From contig NZ_LT629755.1 of the NCBI RefSeq assembly GCF_900104685.1, positions 1,798,001 to 1,862,000 on the forward strand: a stretch of 64,000 nucleotides of DNA, read 5' to 3'. The notes beneath the pieces were generated by a model. That model worked only from the letters and a program-made list of their open reading frames with translations, ran no database searches and was not told the origin of the DNA. The stretch comes from Agromyces flavus. GTDB lineage: Bacteria > Actinomycetota > Actinomycetes > Actinomycetales > Microbacteriaceae. Position numbers and translations under genes: made by a program. This document shows, one piece after another, positions 37,012 through 48,369 of this stretch; position 1 is the stretch's first letter; every line of letters begins with the position of its first letter.

Positions 37012-37692
37012 TCAGGTCGTGGCGCCGGCGCGGTATCCGACGCCGCGCACGGTCATCACGATGCGCGGGTTGTCGGGGTCGTGCTCGACCTTGGCCCGCA
37101 GGCGCTGCACGTGCACGTTCACGAGCCGCGTGTCGGCCTTGTAGTGGTAGCCCCAGACCTGCTCGAGGAGCATCTCGCGCGTGAACACCTGCTGCGGCTT
37201 GGACGCCAGCGTGAGGAGGAGGTCGAACTCGAGCGGCGTCAGGTTGATCCGCTGGTCGCCCCGTCGCACCTCATGACCCGCCGCGTCGATCTCGAGGTCG
37301 CCGATCGCGATGGTCTCGACCGCGGACTCGGGCGCCGGACGCAGGCGGGTGCGGATGCGGGCGACGAGCTCCTTCGGGTTGAAGGGCTTGACCATGTAGT
37401 CGTCGGCGCCGGACTCGAGGCCGCGCACGACATCCGCGGTATCGCCCTTCGCGGTGAGCATGATGATCGGCGTGCCCGACTCCGCGCGGATCCGACCGCA
37501 CACCTCGATGCCGTCCATTCCGGGCAGCATCAGGTCGAGCAGGACCAGGTCGGGCCGGGTCTCGCGGAACGCGGCGAGCGCGCCGGCGCCGTCCGCGCAG
37601 AAGGCCGGATCGAATCCCTCGGTGCGCAGCACGATCCCGATCATCTCGGCGAGGGCCGTGTCGTCGTCGACGACGAGTACGCGTGGCGTCAT
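37012..37692 (-). CDS. mtrA: Response regulator MtrA (OmpR family)
   Basis: This 226-residue regulator has a receiver domain with D9-D10-D11, phosphoacceptor D53 (LVLLDLMLPGMDG) and K in MVKPFNPKEL, then a winged-helix domain with INLTPLEFDLLLTLASKPQQVFTREMLLEQVWGYHYKADTRLVNVHVQRLRAKVE. It is essential in M. tuberculosis and controls cell-wall hydrolase and division genes. The frame is open far upstream, but the extension is non-protein-like. A TACGCT hexamer 60 bases upstream (37752-37757) is a candidate -10. Confidence 0.96.
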   Translation of the reverse strand: MTPRVLVVDDDTALAEMIGIVLRTEGFDPAFCADGAGALAAFRETRPDLVLLDLMLPGMDGIEVCGRIRAESGTPIIMLTAKGDTADVVRGLESGADDYMVKPFNPKELVARIRTRLRPAPESAVETIAIGDLEIDAAGHEVRRGDQRINLTPLEFDLLLTLASKPQQVFTREMLLEQVWGYHYKADTRLVNVHVQRLRAKVEHDPDNPRIVMTVRGVGYRAGATT

Positions 37693-37751
37693 GCGTCCGT
37701 TCTCCGTCGGGCCCGGCGCGCGAGGCGTCGGACCGGAAACCAGTGCCCACC

Positions 37752-37757
37752 AGCGTA
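37752..37757 (-). promoter_or_regulatory. Candidate -10 TACGCT of the mtrAB-lpqB operon
   Basis: TACGCT on the minus strand lies 59 bases before the mtrA ATG. No convincing -35 accompanies it. The hexamer is identical to those ahead of arsR, pdtaS and the GT2 gene. Confidence 0.35.
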
Positions 37758-37830
37758 GTCGGTCCGCCCCGGCAGACCGCCGTGGGCGGGCTGTGGCAGC
37801 ATTGGTGGCATCCCGGAAGGAGCGCAGCAG

Positions 37831-39033
37831 GTGTCCGATCACGACTGGGCGCAGCCCGTCCCGCCGCCGCTCCCGCCGGGGGGCGCCGCTCCCCCTCCGT
37901 ACGTGCCGCCGGGCGCGACGCCCCAGTACCCGCCGCCCGCGTACGGGCCGCCCACGCCGGGCGCCTGGCCGCCCCCGGCCGGCCCGCAGGCGTGGACGCC
38001 GCCGCCCCGGCCCGGCCTGCTCCCGCTGCGTCCGATGGGCTTCGGCACGCTGCTGTGGGCGCCGTTCCGAACGCTCCGACGCAATCCAGCGCCGGTCTTC
38101 GGGACCGGACTCGTCGTGCAGCTCGTCTCGGCCGTGGCCACCGCGGCGGTCTTCGTCCCGCTGTTCGTCTGGGTCTTCGGCCGCGTCGAGTCCGCGAGCG
38201 CGGCCGATGTCGACGCCATCCTCTCCGGCGCGGTCGGATGGGTCATCCTGCTCTCGCTCGTCCCCATCGCGATCTCCGTGGTCGCCGGCGCATTCCTCCA
38301 GGGGGTCATGGTCGTCGAGGTGGCCAGCGGAACGATCGGAGAGCGCCTCTCGTTCGGCGCGCTGTGGCGACGCGCCGCCGCGCGGATCTGGCCCCTCATC
38401 GGGTGGACACTGATCGTCGGCGCCATCGTGGGCGGCGTGTTCGCACTGGTGGTCGGCGCCGTGATCGCGGTCGCCGTCATCTTCCCCGATCCCGCCACCG
38501 TCCTCGCGGTCGTGCTCATCGCGGTGGCCGCGCTGCTCGGCCTGGGCGTGCTCGGCGCGTGGCTCGGCACCAAGCTCGCACTCGTTCCCAGCGTGATCGT
38601 CCTCGAGCGATCCGGCGTGCTCACCGCGGTCCGCCGGTCGTGGGCGCTGACGAACGGCAACTTCTGGCGCACGTTCGGCCTCATCCTCCTGGTGGGGCTC
38701 ATCCTGTCGTTCGCCGCGCAGGTCGTCGTGCAGCCGGTCTCGTTCCTCGGCGCCATCCTCGCCATGCTCCTCGACCCGACGGTGGGCGAGGCGTACCAGG
38801 CGATCTCGATCGGCACCACGGTCGCGGCGCTGGTGCTGTCGGTGCTGATCGGGGCGATCACCTCGGTGGTGCAGGCGGCCCTGATCGCGGTGATCTACAT
38901 CGACCTGCGGATGCGCACCGAGGGACTCGACCTCGAACTCGAGCGCCACGTCGAGGCGCGCGACGCGGGCCGGCCGACCACCGACCCCTACCTGCCCGCC
39001 TCGGAGCAGGGTCCGGTCGCGACGTGGTCCTGA
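37831..39033 (+). CDS. Membrane protein with GDPD-type membrane domain and Pro-rich N-terminus
   Basis: This 400-residue protein begins with a roughly 65-residue Pro/Gly-rich cytoplasmic region (QPVPPPLPPGG, PQYPPPAYGPP) and then six hydrophobic segments resembling the glycerophosphoryl diester phosphodiesterase membrane domain. No phosphodiesterase catalytic domain is attached. LTAVRRSWALTNGNFWRTFG is typical of the family. GGAAGGAG at 37814-37821 sets GTG 37831. It heads a five-gene operon whose next gene overlaps by ten bases. A similar gene accompanies moxR2 in mycobacteria (Rv3689 region), by my recollection. Confidence 0.75.
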   Translation: MSDHDWAQPVPPPLPPGGAAPPPYVPPGATPQYPPPAYGPPTPGAWPPPAGPQAWTPPPRPGLLPLRPMGFGTLLWAPFRTLRRNPAPVFGTGLVVQLVSAVATAAVFVPLFVWVFGRVESASAADVDAILSGAVGWVILLSLVPIAISVVAGAFLQGVMVVEVASGTIGERLSFGALWRRAAARIWPLIGWTLIVGAIVGGVFALVVGAVIAVAVIFPDPATVLAVVLIAVAALLGLGVLGAWLGTKLALVPSVIVLERSGVLTAVRRSWALTNGNFWRTFGLILLVGLILSFAAQVVVQPVSFLGAILAMLLDPTVGEAYQAISIGTTVAALVLSVLIGAITSVVQAALIAVIYIDLRMRTEGLDLELERHVEARDAGRPTTDPYLPASEQGPVATWS

Positions 39034-39704
39034 TCCACGCGGTACGGCTCGACCCGCCGCTCGAACCCGATGCCGTCGAGGCGCGTCGCCTGGTGCTCGA
39101 CGAGCTCGCCCGGCCCGAGTACCGCGCGGCCGAGCCCACCGCGTTCGACCTCGCGGCCCAAGCGGTCCGAGACTGGATCGCCGACCTGCTCTCGGGCGCC
39201 GGCGGGCTGCCGCTGCCGGCGCTCTGGCTCGTCCTCGTGACGATCGCCGTGGTCCTGGTCGTGCTGGGCCTGCTCGTGTTCGGCCTGCCCCGACTGCGCC
39301 GCCGGGCCGGTGCCGCCGTCCCGCTCTTCGACGACGGCGACGTCCGGGATGCCGCGACGCTGCGCTCGGCCGCCGACGCCGCCGCACGAGCGGGCGACTG
39401 GCCGCTCGCGATCGAGGAGCGCTTCCGCGCGCTCGTGCGCGGGCTCGTGGAACGCGAGCTCGTGCGCGTCCACCCGGGCACCACGGCGCACGGCATGGCG
39501 GCTGCGGCGACCGTCGCGTTCCCAGACCACGCGGCACGGCTCGAAGCCGCGGCCGCCGACTTCGACGCCGTGCGCTACCTCGCCCGTGCCGGCTCGGCCG
39601 CCGCGCACGAGCGGATCGCGCAGCTCGACGGCGAGCTCGCGGCCTCGGTGCCCGAGCTCGAGCGCGAGTTCGCCGAGGCGTCGCCGATCGGACGACCCGA
39701 GTGA
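39024..39704 (+). CDS. DUF4129-domain membrane protein
   Basis: This 226-residue protein has one transmembrane segment (about 67-90) and a C-terminal DUF4129 region (EERFRALVRGLVERELVRVHPGTTAHGMAAAA), found in genes next to MoxR/DUF58 modules. The GTG at 39024 starts inside the upstream gene, a ten-base overlap, so it is co-translated. Its function is unknown; related transglutaminase-associated domains suggest a place in an envelope complex, which is only inference. Confidence 0.78.
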   Translation: MVLIHAVRLDPPLEPDAVEARRLVLDELARPEYRAAEPTAFDLAAQAVRDWIADLLSGAGGLPLPALWLVLVTIAVVLVVLGLLVFGLPRLRRRAGAAVPLFDDGDVRDAATLRSAADAAARAGDWPLAIEERFRALVRGLVERELVRVHPGTTAHGMAAAATVAFPDHAARLEAAAADFDAVRYLARAGSAAAHERIAQLDGELAASVPELEREFAEASPIGRPE

Positions 39705-40923
39705 CGGCGGTGGCCGCCAGCCCCGCCGTGACGCCGGGCCTGCGCGCCCTCGTCCGGCGACGGCGCGCGTGGATCGTGATCGCCGCGGCCCTGGTGCTCG
39801 GCGCCCTCGTGCTCGCCCTCGTCCAGGGTCTGGTCCGGCCGCCGGGCGCGCCGCTCGCCGCCGACAACCCCGCACCGAGCGGCGCGCAGGCGCTCGCGCG
39901 CGTGCTCGGCGACCAGGGCGTCGACGTGTACACGGTGGGATCGCTCGACGAGGCCCGTCGCGCCGCCGAGGGAGCCACGGTGTTCCTGTACGACCAGGCC
40001 GGACTGCTCGGGCGGGACGACGTGGCGGCGCTCGCCGGCGCCGCCGACAGCCTCGTGGTCGCGCGACCCGATTTCGCTGCGCTCGAGGTGCTCGCGCCGG
40101 GCGTGAGGCTCGCGGGGTCGGCCGAGGGCTCGATCGACGAGGTCGCGTGCTCGCTCCCGACCGCTCGACGGGCCGGTGAGCTGTCCGAGGGCCAGCAGCT
40201 GCTCGCGATCGACGACGACGCAGCGGCATCCGGATTCTCGGGCTGCTTCGCCGACGGCGAGGGCTTCGCGGTCGTGACCGGCCCCTCGCCCGACGGTGCG
40301 CAGGTCGCGCTCGTCGGCTCCGAGGCGGTCTTCGCCAACGAGACCATCGACGAGGCGGGCAACGCGGCGCTCGCGATCGGCCTGCTCGGCGGCCGCGACG
40401 AGCTCGTCTGGTACCTCCCCGGTGCGGCCGACATCGACGGCGCCGCGGCGCCGACCCTCGACGAGCTGACGCCCGGATGGGTCAGTCCGGTCGCCGTGCT
40501 CCTCGTCCTCGTGACCGTCGCAGCCGGCATCTGGCGCGGTCGGCGCTTCGGCCCGCTCGTCGTCGAGGACCTCCCCGTGCACGTGCCCGCCGCCGAGACC
40601 GGCGAGGGGCGCGCACGCCTCTACGCGCGCTCGTCGGCAAGGGCGCACGCGCTCGACCAGCTGCGGATCGGAACGATCCGGAGCCTGGCCGAGGTGCTGC
40701 GGCTCCCGCGCAGCGCCCCGGTCGACGCCGTCGTCGCCGGCGTGTCCGACGCGACCGGGCGCCCCGCGTCATCCGTTCGCGCCATCCTGGTCGACGCCCA
40801 GCCCCCGGGTGACCGCGAGTTCGTCGACCTCGCCCGCGACCTCGACGAGCTCGAACGGACCGTGCGCGCCGCCATGCGCCCGGCCGGCGACCCCGACGCA
40901 TCCGACCCGACAGGAAGGCGACC

Positions 40924-40927
<4 letters not shown>
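39701..40927 (+). CDS. DUF4350-domain membrane protein
   Basis: This 408-residue protein has transmembrane segments at about 22-46 and 262-285 with an extracytoplasmic DUF4350 domain between them (NPAPSGAQALARVLGDQGVDVYTVGSLDEA; ATVFLYDQAGLL). The cytoplasmic C-terminus contains ARLYARSSARAHALDQLRIGTIRSLAEVL. It overlaps both neighbours by four bases (GTGA and ATGA), so the operon is translated in tandem. The family has no proven activity. Confidence 0.8.
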
Positions 40928-41895
<968 letters not shown>

Positions 41896-41897
41896 CG

Positions 41898-43232
41898 ATG
41901 ACCCTCACCGGCCGGTTCACGCTCCTCCTCGCCCTCGGCGCGGTGCCCGTCGTGCTGTTCGGCGGCGCCGCGGATGCCGCGTGGGTCGTGCTGCTCGGAT
42001 GGCTCGTCCTCGCCATCGTGCTCGGCTCGGTCGATCTCGCGCTGGCCGCGTCACCGCGACGGGTCGCCCTCGCCCGTGAGCTGCCCGACCGCGTGCGGCT
42101 CGGCGAGACGGCGACGTCCGAGCTGGTCGTCCGCAACCTCGGGCCACGTCGGCTGCGCGCCGTCGTCCGCGACGGCTGGACCCCGTCGGCCGGGGTGCAC
42201 GGCGCGAACCGCACCCGCGTCGACGTCCCGCCCCGCGAGGCGCGACGGATCTCGCTGCGCCTGACCCCCACCCGACGGGGCGAGCGACGCACCGAGCAGG
42301 TGACGGTGCGTTCCTTCGGTCCGCTGGGGCTGTGGGCGCGGCAGGCGACGCTCTCCTCGCCCGGACGCCTCCGCGTGCTTCCTCCGTTCCATTCGCGCGC
42401 CCACCTTCCGTCGCGTCTGACCCGGCTCCGCGAGCTCGACGGACGCACCCCGCTGCTGATCCGGGGGCAGGGAACCGAGTTCGACTCGATCCGCGAGTAC
42501 GTGCGCGGCGACGACGTGCGCTCGATCGACTGGCGCGCGACCGCACGCCGCGCCGACCCCGAGTCGCGTGGCACGACGCGGCTGATGGTGCGCACCTGGC
42601 GTCCCGAACGCGACCGGCGCATCGTCATCGTCGTCGACACCTCACGCGCGGCCGCGGCGCGGATCGGTGACGAGCCGCGCCTCGACACCGCGTTCGAGGG
42701 CGCGCTGCTGCTCGCGGCACTCGCATCGCACGCCGGCGACCGGGTGGACTTCCTCGCGTGGGACCGCCGGCTGCGAGGGCGCGTGCACGGTGTCGGCGGC
42801 GCCGAGCTGCTCGCACGGATGGTCGACTCGATGGCCGACATCGATGCCGAGCTCATCGAGGCCGACTGGGCCGCGGTTCCCGGACAGGTGCGCCGGGTGA
42901 CGAGTCGGCACGCGCTCGTCGTCCTGCTCACGGCGGCGGACTCCCCCGGCACGGCGAGGGGCATGCTGTCGATCCTGCCGCAGCTCACCGCACGCCACAC
43001 CGTCATCGTCGCCTCGGTCGCCGATCCCGATCTCGTCGCCGCGAGTCGCGAACGCGGGTCGCTCGACGAGGCCTACCGGGCTGCCGGCGCCGAGCGCGGC
43101 CTGCTCGACGGCGAGCGCGTGGCGGCGGCGATCCGGAGGCTCGGCGGCCTGACCGTGACCGCGCCGCCGAAGGAGCTGCCGCCGACGCTGGCCGACCGGT
43201 ACCTCGAGCTCAAGGCCGCCGGGCGGCTCTGA
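41898..43232 (+). CDS. DUF58-domain (VWA-like) membrane protein
   Basis: This 444-residue protein has two hydrophobic segments near the N-terminus (about 8-24 and 30-48) and a cytoplasmic DUF58 domain with GTEFDSIREYVRGDDVRSIDWRATARR followed by a VWA-like strand RIVIVVDTSRAAA. In MoxR operons this type is the presumed ATPase client. The VWA metal-binding MIDAS is only partly retained (DTS). It ends 15 bases before the convergent spoIIM-like gene. Confidence 0.88.
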   Translation: MTLTGRFTLLLALGAVPVVLFGGAADAAWVVLLGWLVLAIVLGSVDLALAASPRRVALARELPDRVRLGETATSELVVRNLGPRRLRAVVRDGWTPSAGVHGANRTRVDVPPREARRISLRLTPTRRGERRTEQVTVRSFGPLGLWARQATLSSPGRLRVLPPFHSRAHLPSRLTRLRELDGRTPLLIRGQGTEFDSIREYVRGDDVRSIDWRATARRADPESRGTTRLMVRTWRPERDRRIVIVVDTSRAAAARIGDEPRLDTAFEGALLLAALASHAGDRVDFLAWDRRLRGRVHGVGGAELLARMVDSMADIDAELIEADWAAVPGQVRRVTSRHALVVLLTAADSPGTARGMLSILPQLTARHTVIVASVADPDLVAASRERGSLDEAYRAAGAERGLLDGERVAAAIRRLGGLTVTAPPKELPPTLADRYLELKAAGRL

Positions 43233-43247
43233 CGCCGCGCGATCCGG

Positions 43248-44243
43248 TCACCCGGAGACGACGCGCCGTGCGCCGGCGTCGAACGCGGCGAGGTCGCCGG
43301 TCTCGCCCGCACGGTGCGCGCGACGGCCGAGCACGAGCATCATGACGAGCAGCCAGGCCATGGCGAGCACGCCGATGCCGATCTTGACCGGCCACGGCCA
43401 GGGCGCCGGCGTGACGAACCCCTCGATCAGGCCCGCGACGAGGAGGAAGAACACGAGCCCGATCGCGACCGAGAACAGGGCTCTCGCGTCCTCGGCGAGG
43501 GCCGCACCCCTCGTCCTCGGGCCCGGCGCCACCCACGCCCAGAAGATCCGGAGGCCGGCTGCCGCGGCGACGAACACGCAGGTCAGCTCGAGGAGACCGT
43601 GGGGCGCGATGTAGAGGAAGAAGGTGTCGGCCTCGTCGTAGGCGAACATGACGGCCGCGGTCAGCCCGAGGTTCTGCGCGTTCTGGAGTACGACGTAGGG
43701 CACCCACACGCCGGTGATGCCGAACGCGACGCACTGCGCCGCGATCCACGCATTGTTGGTCCACACCGAGCCCGCGAACGACGCGGCCGGGTTCTCGGAG
43801 TAGTACGCGACGAAGCCCTCCTCGGCGAGCGCCCGCAACTCCTCCTCGGACCCGAGGTTCGCGAGCACCCTCGGGTCGCCGGCGACCCAGAGGGCGTACA
43901 GCGCGGCGACGACGAAGGTCGCGACCGCCACGGCGAGGGTCAGCCATCGCACGCGGTAGAGTGCCGCCGGCAGGCCCACGAGGGAGAACCGGGCCAGCTG
44001 CCGCAGTGGATTCTCGGGGGCGCCGGTGAAGCGCAGCCGCGCCCGTGCGAGCGAGACGGAGAGGCGGTCGCCGAGCGCCGTCGAGCCGGCCGTGGCCTGG
44101 ACGAGCGACAGGTCGGATGCGGCGGCCTGGTACCGCTCGATCAGCTCGTCGGCGGCGGGGCCGTCGAGCCGCGGCCGCCGTGAGAGCACGTCGAGGCGCT
44201 CCCAGTCGTCGTGGCGGGCGGTCGCGAGGGCGTCGAGGTCCAT
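43248..44243 (-). CDS. SpoIIM-family (stage II sporulation protein M) membrane protein
   Basis: This 331-residue membrane protein has five to six hydrophobic segments after a soluble N-terminus of about 90 residues. The family motif appears as FFLYIAPHGLLELTCVFVAAAAGLRIFWA, and MFAYDEAD precedes it. In Bacillus SpoIIM works with SpoIID and SpoIIP in septal peptidoglycan removal, but non-sporulating actinobacteria keep it next to MoxR/RDD genes with unknown role. A TAGTAT eight bases before ATG 44243 suggests a leaderless mRNA. It is divergent from the RDD gene. Confidence 0.88.
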   Translation of the reverse strand: MDLDALATARHDDWERLDVLSRRPRLDGPAADELIERYQAAASDLSLVQATAGSTALGDRLSVSLARARLRFTGAPENPLRQLARFSLVGLPAALYRVRWLTLAVAVATFVVAALYALWVAGDPRVLANLGSEEELRALAEEGFVAYYSENPAASFAGSVWTNNAWIAAQCVAFGITGVWVPYVVLQNAQNLGLTAAVMFAYDEADTFFLYIAPHGLLELTCVFVAAAAGLRIFWAWVAPGPRTRGAALAEDARALFSVAIGLVFFLLVAGLIEGFVTPAPWPWPVKIGIGVLAMAWLLVMMLVLGRRAHRAGETGDLAAFDAGARRVVSG

Positions 44244-44251
44244 CTGCTTGA

Positions 44252-44257
44252 ATACTA
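44252..44257 (-). promoter_or_regulatory. -10 hexamer TAGTAT of the spoIIM-like gene (leaderless)
   Basis: TAGTAT on the minus strand ends eight bases before ATG 44243. The divergent RDD gene starts only four bases beyond it, so its own promoter must overlap (TTGAAT at 44248-44253 is a weak candidate). Confidence 0.42.
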
Positions 44258-44260
44258 GCC

Positions 44261-45103
44261 ATGGCCGACGCGTCCGCCTCCGTCCGAGCCGCCGGTCGTA
44301 TCGATGACGAGGCGCTCGTCACCGGCGAGGCCGTCGCACTCGACGTGCGGCCCGCGAGCGCCGTCATGCGCGCGGGCGGCGCGGCGATCGACGTGATCGC
44401 GACGCTCATCGTGGGATTCGCGGCGTTCCTCGCGATCGCCGGCCTCGATCTCGACGAAGCCGCGATCCGCGCCGTCGGCATCTCGCTCGTCGTCGCCTGC
44501 ATCGTGGTGCTGCCGACCACGGTCGAGACCGCGTCGCACGGTCGCTCGCTCGGCAAGCTGGCCCTGGGCCTGCGCGTCGTGCGCGACGACGGCGGGGCGA
44601 TCGGCCTGCGCCACGCGTTCATCCGGGCGCTCGTCGGCGTGCTCGAGATCTGGATGACGTTCGGCGGGCTGGCCGTGCTCGTGGGCTTCCTGAATCCCGA
44701 TTCCAAGCGCCTCGGCGACCTGCTCGCGGGTACCCACGCCCAGGTCGAGCGCGTGCCGCGATATTCGCCGCAGGGGTTCGGCGTGCCCGCTCCCCTCACC
44801 GCGTGGGCCGCGATCGCCGACGTCGGACGCCTGCCCGATCCGGTCGCCCGCAGGGTCGCGGCGTTCTTCCACAACGCGCCGCACCTCGCGCCGGCGAGTC
44901 GGCGGCGCGTGGCCGAACGGCTGGCCGTCGAGGTCGCTCCGTACGTGTCGCCGATGCCGTCCGGCGACGCCGAACTCGTGCTCGCCGGCGTCGCCGCGCT
45001 GCGCCGCGAACGCGACCTCACCGCGCTCGCGCTGGAGTCGCAGCGCATGTCCGCGCTCGAGCCGGTGCTCGATGCCCGCCCCCTCGGCTTCCCCGAGCGG
45101 TGA
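44261..45103 (+). CDS. RDD-family membrane protein
   Basis: This 280-residue protein has an N-terminal RDD domain of three hydrophobic segments (VMRAGGAAIDVIATLIVGF; SHGRSLGKLALGLRVVRDDGG; LVGVLEIWMTFGGLAVLVGFL; SKRLGDLLAG) and a cytoplasmic C-terminal half of about 120 residues rich in Arg/Ala. RDD proteins are poorly known; some act in Na+/Li+ transport. It shares a 17-base divergent gap with the spoIIM-like gene and belongs to the same module. Confidence 0.85.
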   Translation: MADASASVRAAGRIDDEALVTGEAVALDVRPASAVMRAGGAAIDVIATLIVGFAAFLAIAGLDLDEAAIRAVGISLVVACIVVLPTTVETASHGRSLGKLALGLRVVRDDGGAIGLRHAFIRALVGVLEIWMTFGGLAVLVGFLNPDSKRLGDLLAGTHAQVERVPRYSPQGFGVPAPLTAWAAIADVGRLPDPVARRVAAFFHNAPHLAPASRRRVAERLAVEVAPYVSPMPSGDAELVLAGVAALRRERDLTALALESQRMSALEPVLDARPLGFPER

Positions 45104-45107
45104 CGGC

Positions 45108-45143
45108 CGGATGCCGCGTGGCGACGCCCGCCCGCGGCATCCG
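45108..45143. terminator. Hairpin between the RDD gene and ahcY
   Basis: CGGATGCCGCG (45108-45118) is exactly complementary to CGCGGCATCCG (45133-45143), with a 14-base loop. It lies between convergent stops and can serve both genes. Confidence 0.65.
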
Positions 45144-45154
45144 CTCGGCTCGGC

Positions 45155-46651
<1,497 letters not shown>

Positions 46652-46678
46652 TCTCGCATCCGGCCTCGGCGCCGGGCG

Positions 46679-48112
46679 CTACGCCCGGATGAGGGCGAGC
46701 ACCTCGTCGCGCACGGCCGCCATGGTCGCGGCATCCTCGCCCTCGACGTTCAGGCGCAGCAGCGGCTCGGTGTTCGACGGGCGCACGTTGAACCACCAGA
46801 ACGGCTCGTCGCCCGAGGTGAGCCCCGTGGCGGTGAGCCCGTCGAGCTCGTCGAACTCGGCACGACCGGTGAACGCCTCGACGATCCGGGTGTACGCCGC
46901 CGGCACGTCCTCGACGGTCGAGTTGATCTCGCCCGAGAGCGCGTACGGCGTGAAGCGGGCGGCCAGCCGCGAGAGCGGCGCGGGCTGCGAGCCGAACTCG
47001 GCGAGGACGTGCATGGCCGCGAGCATGCCGTTGTCGGCGCCCCAGAAGTCGCGGAAGTAGTAGTGCGCGGAGTGCTCGCCGCCGAAGACCGCCCCGGTCT
47101 CGGCCATCCGGCCCTTGATGAGGGAGTGGCCCACGCGCGTGCGCACGGCGACGGCTCCGGCCGCCTCGATCGTCTCGGGCACGAATCGAGAGGTGATGAC
47201 ATTGTGGATGACCGTCGGCTCGTCCTCGCCGAGCGCGCGGACGCGCGCGATCTCGCGCAGCGCGACGATCGCCGCGACGGCCGACGGATCGACCGCCGCA
47301 CCGCGCTCGTCGACGACGAAGCAGCGGTCGGCGTCGCCGTCGAACGCGAGGCCGAGGTCGGCGCCATGCTCGACGACCGCGCGCTGCAGGTCGACGAGGT
47401 TCGCGGGGTCGAGCGGGTTGGCCTCGTGGTTCGGGAAGGTGCCGTCGAGCTCGAAGTAGAGCGGCACGATCTCGAGCGGGAGCGCGGGCAGTCCGGCGGC
47501 CTCGCCGAGCACCGCGGGCACCGTGAGTCCGCCCATGCCGTTGCCCGCGTCGACGACGACCTTCAGCGGGCGGATGCCCCCGAGGTCGACGAGCGAGCGG
47601 AGGTGACGCGCGTAGTCGGCGAGCACGTCCACGCGCTCGATCCGGCCCGGCTCGGCGACCGGCGGGATGCCCCCGTCGAGGTAGTCGCCCGCACGGTCGC
47701 GGATGGCCGCGAGGCCGGTGTCGAGCGAGATGCCCTGCGCGCCCGCGCGCGAGAACTTGATGCCGTTGTAGGAGGCCGGGTTGTGGCTCGCGGTGAACAT
47801 CGCCGCCGGCGCCTGCATCGATCCCGATGCGAAGTAGGTCTGGTCGGTCGAGCAGAGCCCGATCGCGACGACGTCGGCGCCCCGCGCCGTGGCACCGCGC
47901 GCGAACGCCTCGGCGAAGCCCGGCGAGGAGTCGCGCATGTCGTGGCCGACGACGATCCGGCCGCCGGCAGCGCCGACCTCGTCGGCGAACGACGCACCGA
48001 GCGCTTCGACGACCTCGTCGGTCAGCGCGTCCCCGACGATGCCCCGGACGTCGTAGGCCTTGACGATCGTTTCGAGGCGCGCGCGAGCGCCCGAAGTGGA
48101 GGGGGGATTCAT
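46679..48112 (-). CDS. manB: Phosphomannomutase/phosphoglucomutase
   Basis: This 477-residue alpha-D-phosphohexomutase has the phosphoserine loop FTASHNPASYNG (about 103-114), the metal loop AFDGDADRC, the sugar-binding loop GGEHSAHYYF and the C-terminal phosphate-binding RPSNTEPLLRL. It interconverts mannose-6-phosphate and mannose-1-phosphate, feeding GDP-mannose for envelope glycans, together with manA further right. The start overlaps the DUF3499 stop (ATGA). In M. tuberculosis the equivalent is pmmA (Rv3257c), beside the same DUF3499 gene. Confidence 0.94.
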   Translation of the reverse strand: MNPPSTSGARARLETIVKAYDVRGIVGDALTDEVVEALGASFADEVGAAGGRIVVGHDMRDSSPGFAEAFARGATARGADVVAIGLCSTDQTYFASGSMQAPAAMFTASHNPASYNGIKFSRAGAQGISLDTGLAAIRDRAGDYLDGGIPPVAEPGRIERVDVLADYARHLRSLVDLGGIRPLKVVVDAGNGMGGLTVPAVLGEAAGLPALPLEIVPLYFELDGTFPNHEANPLDPANLVDLQRAVVEHGADLGLAFDGDADRCFVVDERGAAVDPSAVAAIVALREIARVRALGEDEPTVIHNVITSRFVPETIEAAGAVAVRTRVGHSLIKGRMAETGAVFGGEHSAHYYFRDFWGADNGMLAAMHVLAEFGSQPAPLSRLAARFTPYALSGEINSTVEDVPAAYTRIVEAFTGRAEFDELDGLTATGLTSGDEPFWWFNVRPSNTEPLLRLNVEGEDAATMAAVRDEVLALIRA

Positions 48113-48324
48113 GCGCTGAACCCTATCTCACCGAGGGTGACGTGCCGAATGATCTGCCAGCCGCGCGGGGCGGACGTGCGCTCGGCATGGCGGGCGCAGA
48201 GATCGTACGAATGGGGCTCGCGAGCGAACGAGAGCGGGCCGAGCACCGCCATCGAGTCGGCGTAGTCGAACGTGAGCGTCGCGACCGCCTCAGCGGTGCA
48301 TGCGGTGCGCGAACAACGTCTCAT
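48109..48324 (-). CDS. DUF3499 zinc-ribbon-like protein
   Basis: This 71-residue protein of unknown function belongs to the DUF3499 (Rv3258c) family. It has a probable zinc site made from C4 and C9 (MRRCSRTAC) and LCARH near residues 43-46. ATG 48324 is chosen over GTG 48330 because TAGTCT lies nine bases ahead. It is translationally coupled to manB and divergent from the metallopeptidase-family gene, the same arrangement as in mycobacteria. Confidence 0.85.
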   Translation of the reverse strand: MRRCSRTACTAEAVATLTFDYADSMAVLGPLSFAREPHSYDLCARHAERTSAPRGWQIIRHVTLGEIGFSA

Positions 48325-48333
48325 GGCCACCCC

Positions 48334-48362
48334 AGACTAGCGATCCGGAGCGCCGCTACAGT
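48334..48362. promoter_or_regulatory. Divergent leaderless promoters of DUF3499 and the metallopeptidase-family gene
   Basis: Minus-strand TAGTCT (48339-48334) ends nine bases before ATG 48324. Plus-strand TACAGT (48357-48362) ends seven bases before ATG 48370. The interval between TACAGT and ATG is GGAGGTC, which would be outside the mRNA if initiation is at the ATG. Confidence 0.45.
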
Positions 48363-48369
48363 GGAGGTC

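Noticed and set aside
37693..40530. Upstream extension of the mtrA reading frame
   Set aside because: The extra sequence is low-complexity and antisense to the DUF4129/DUF4350 operon; the family start is at 37692.
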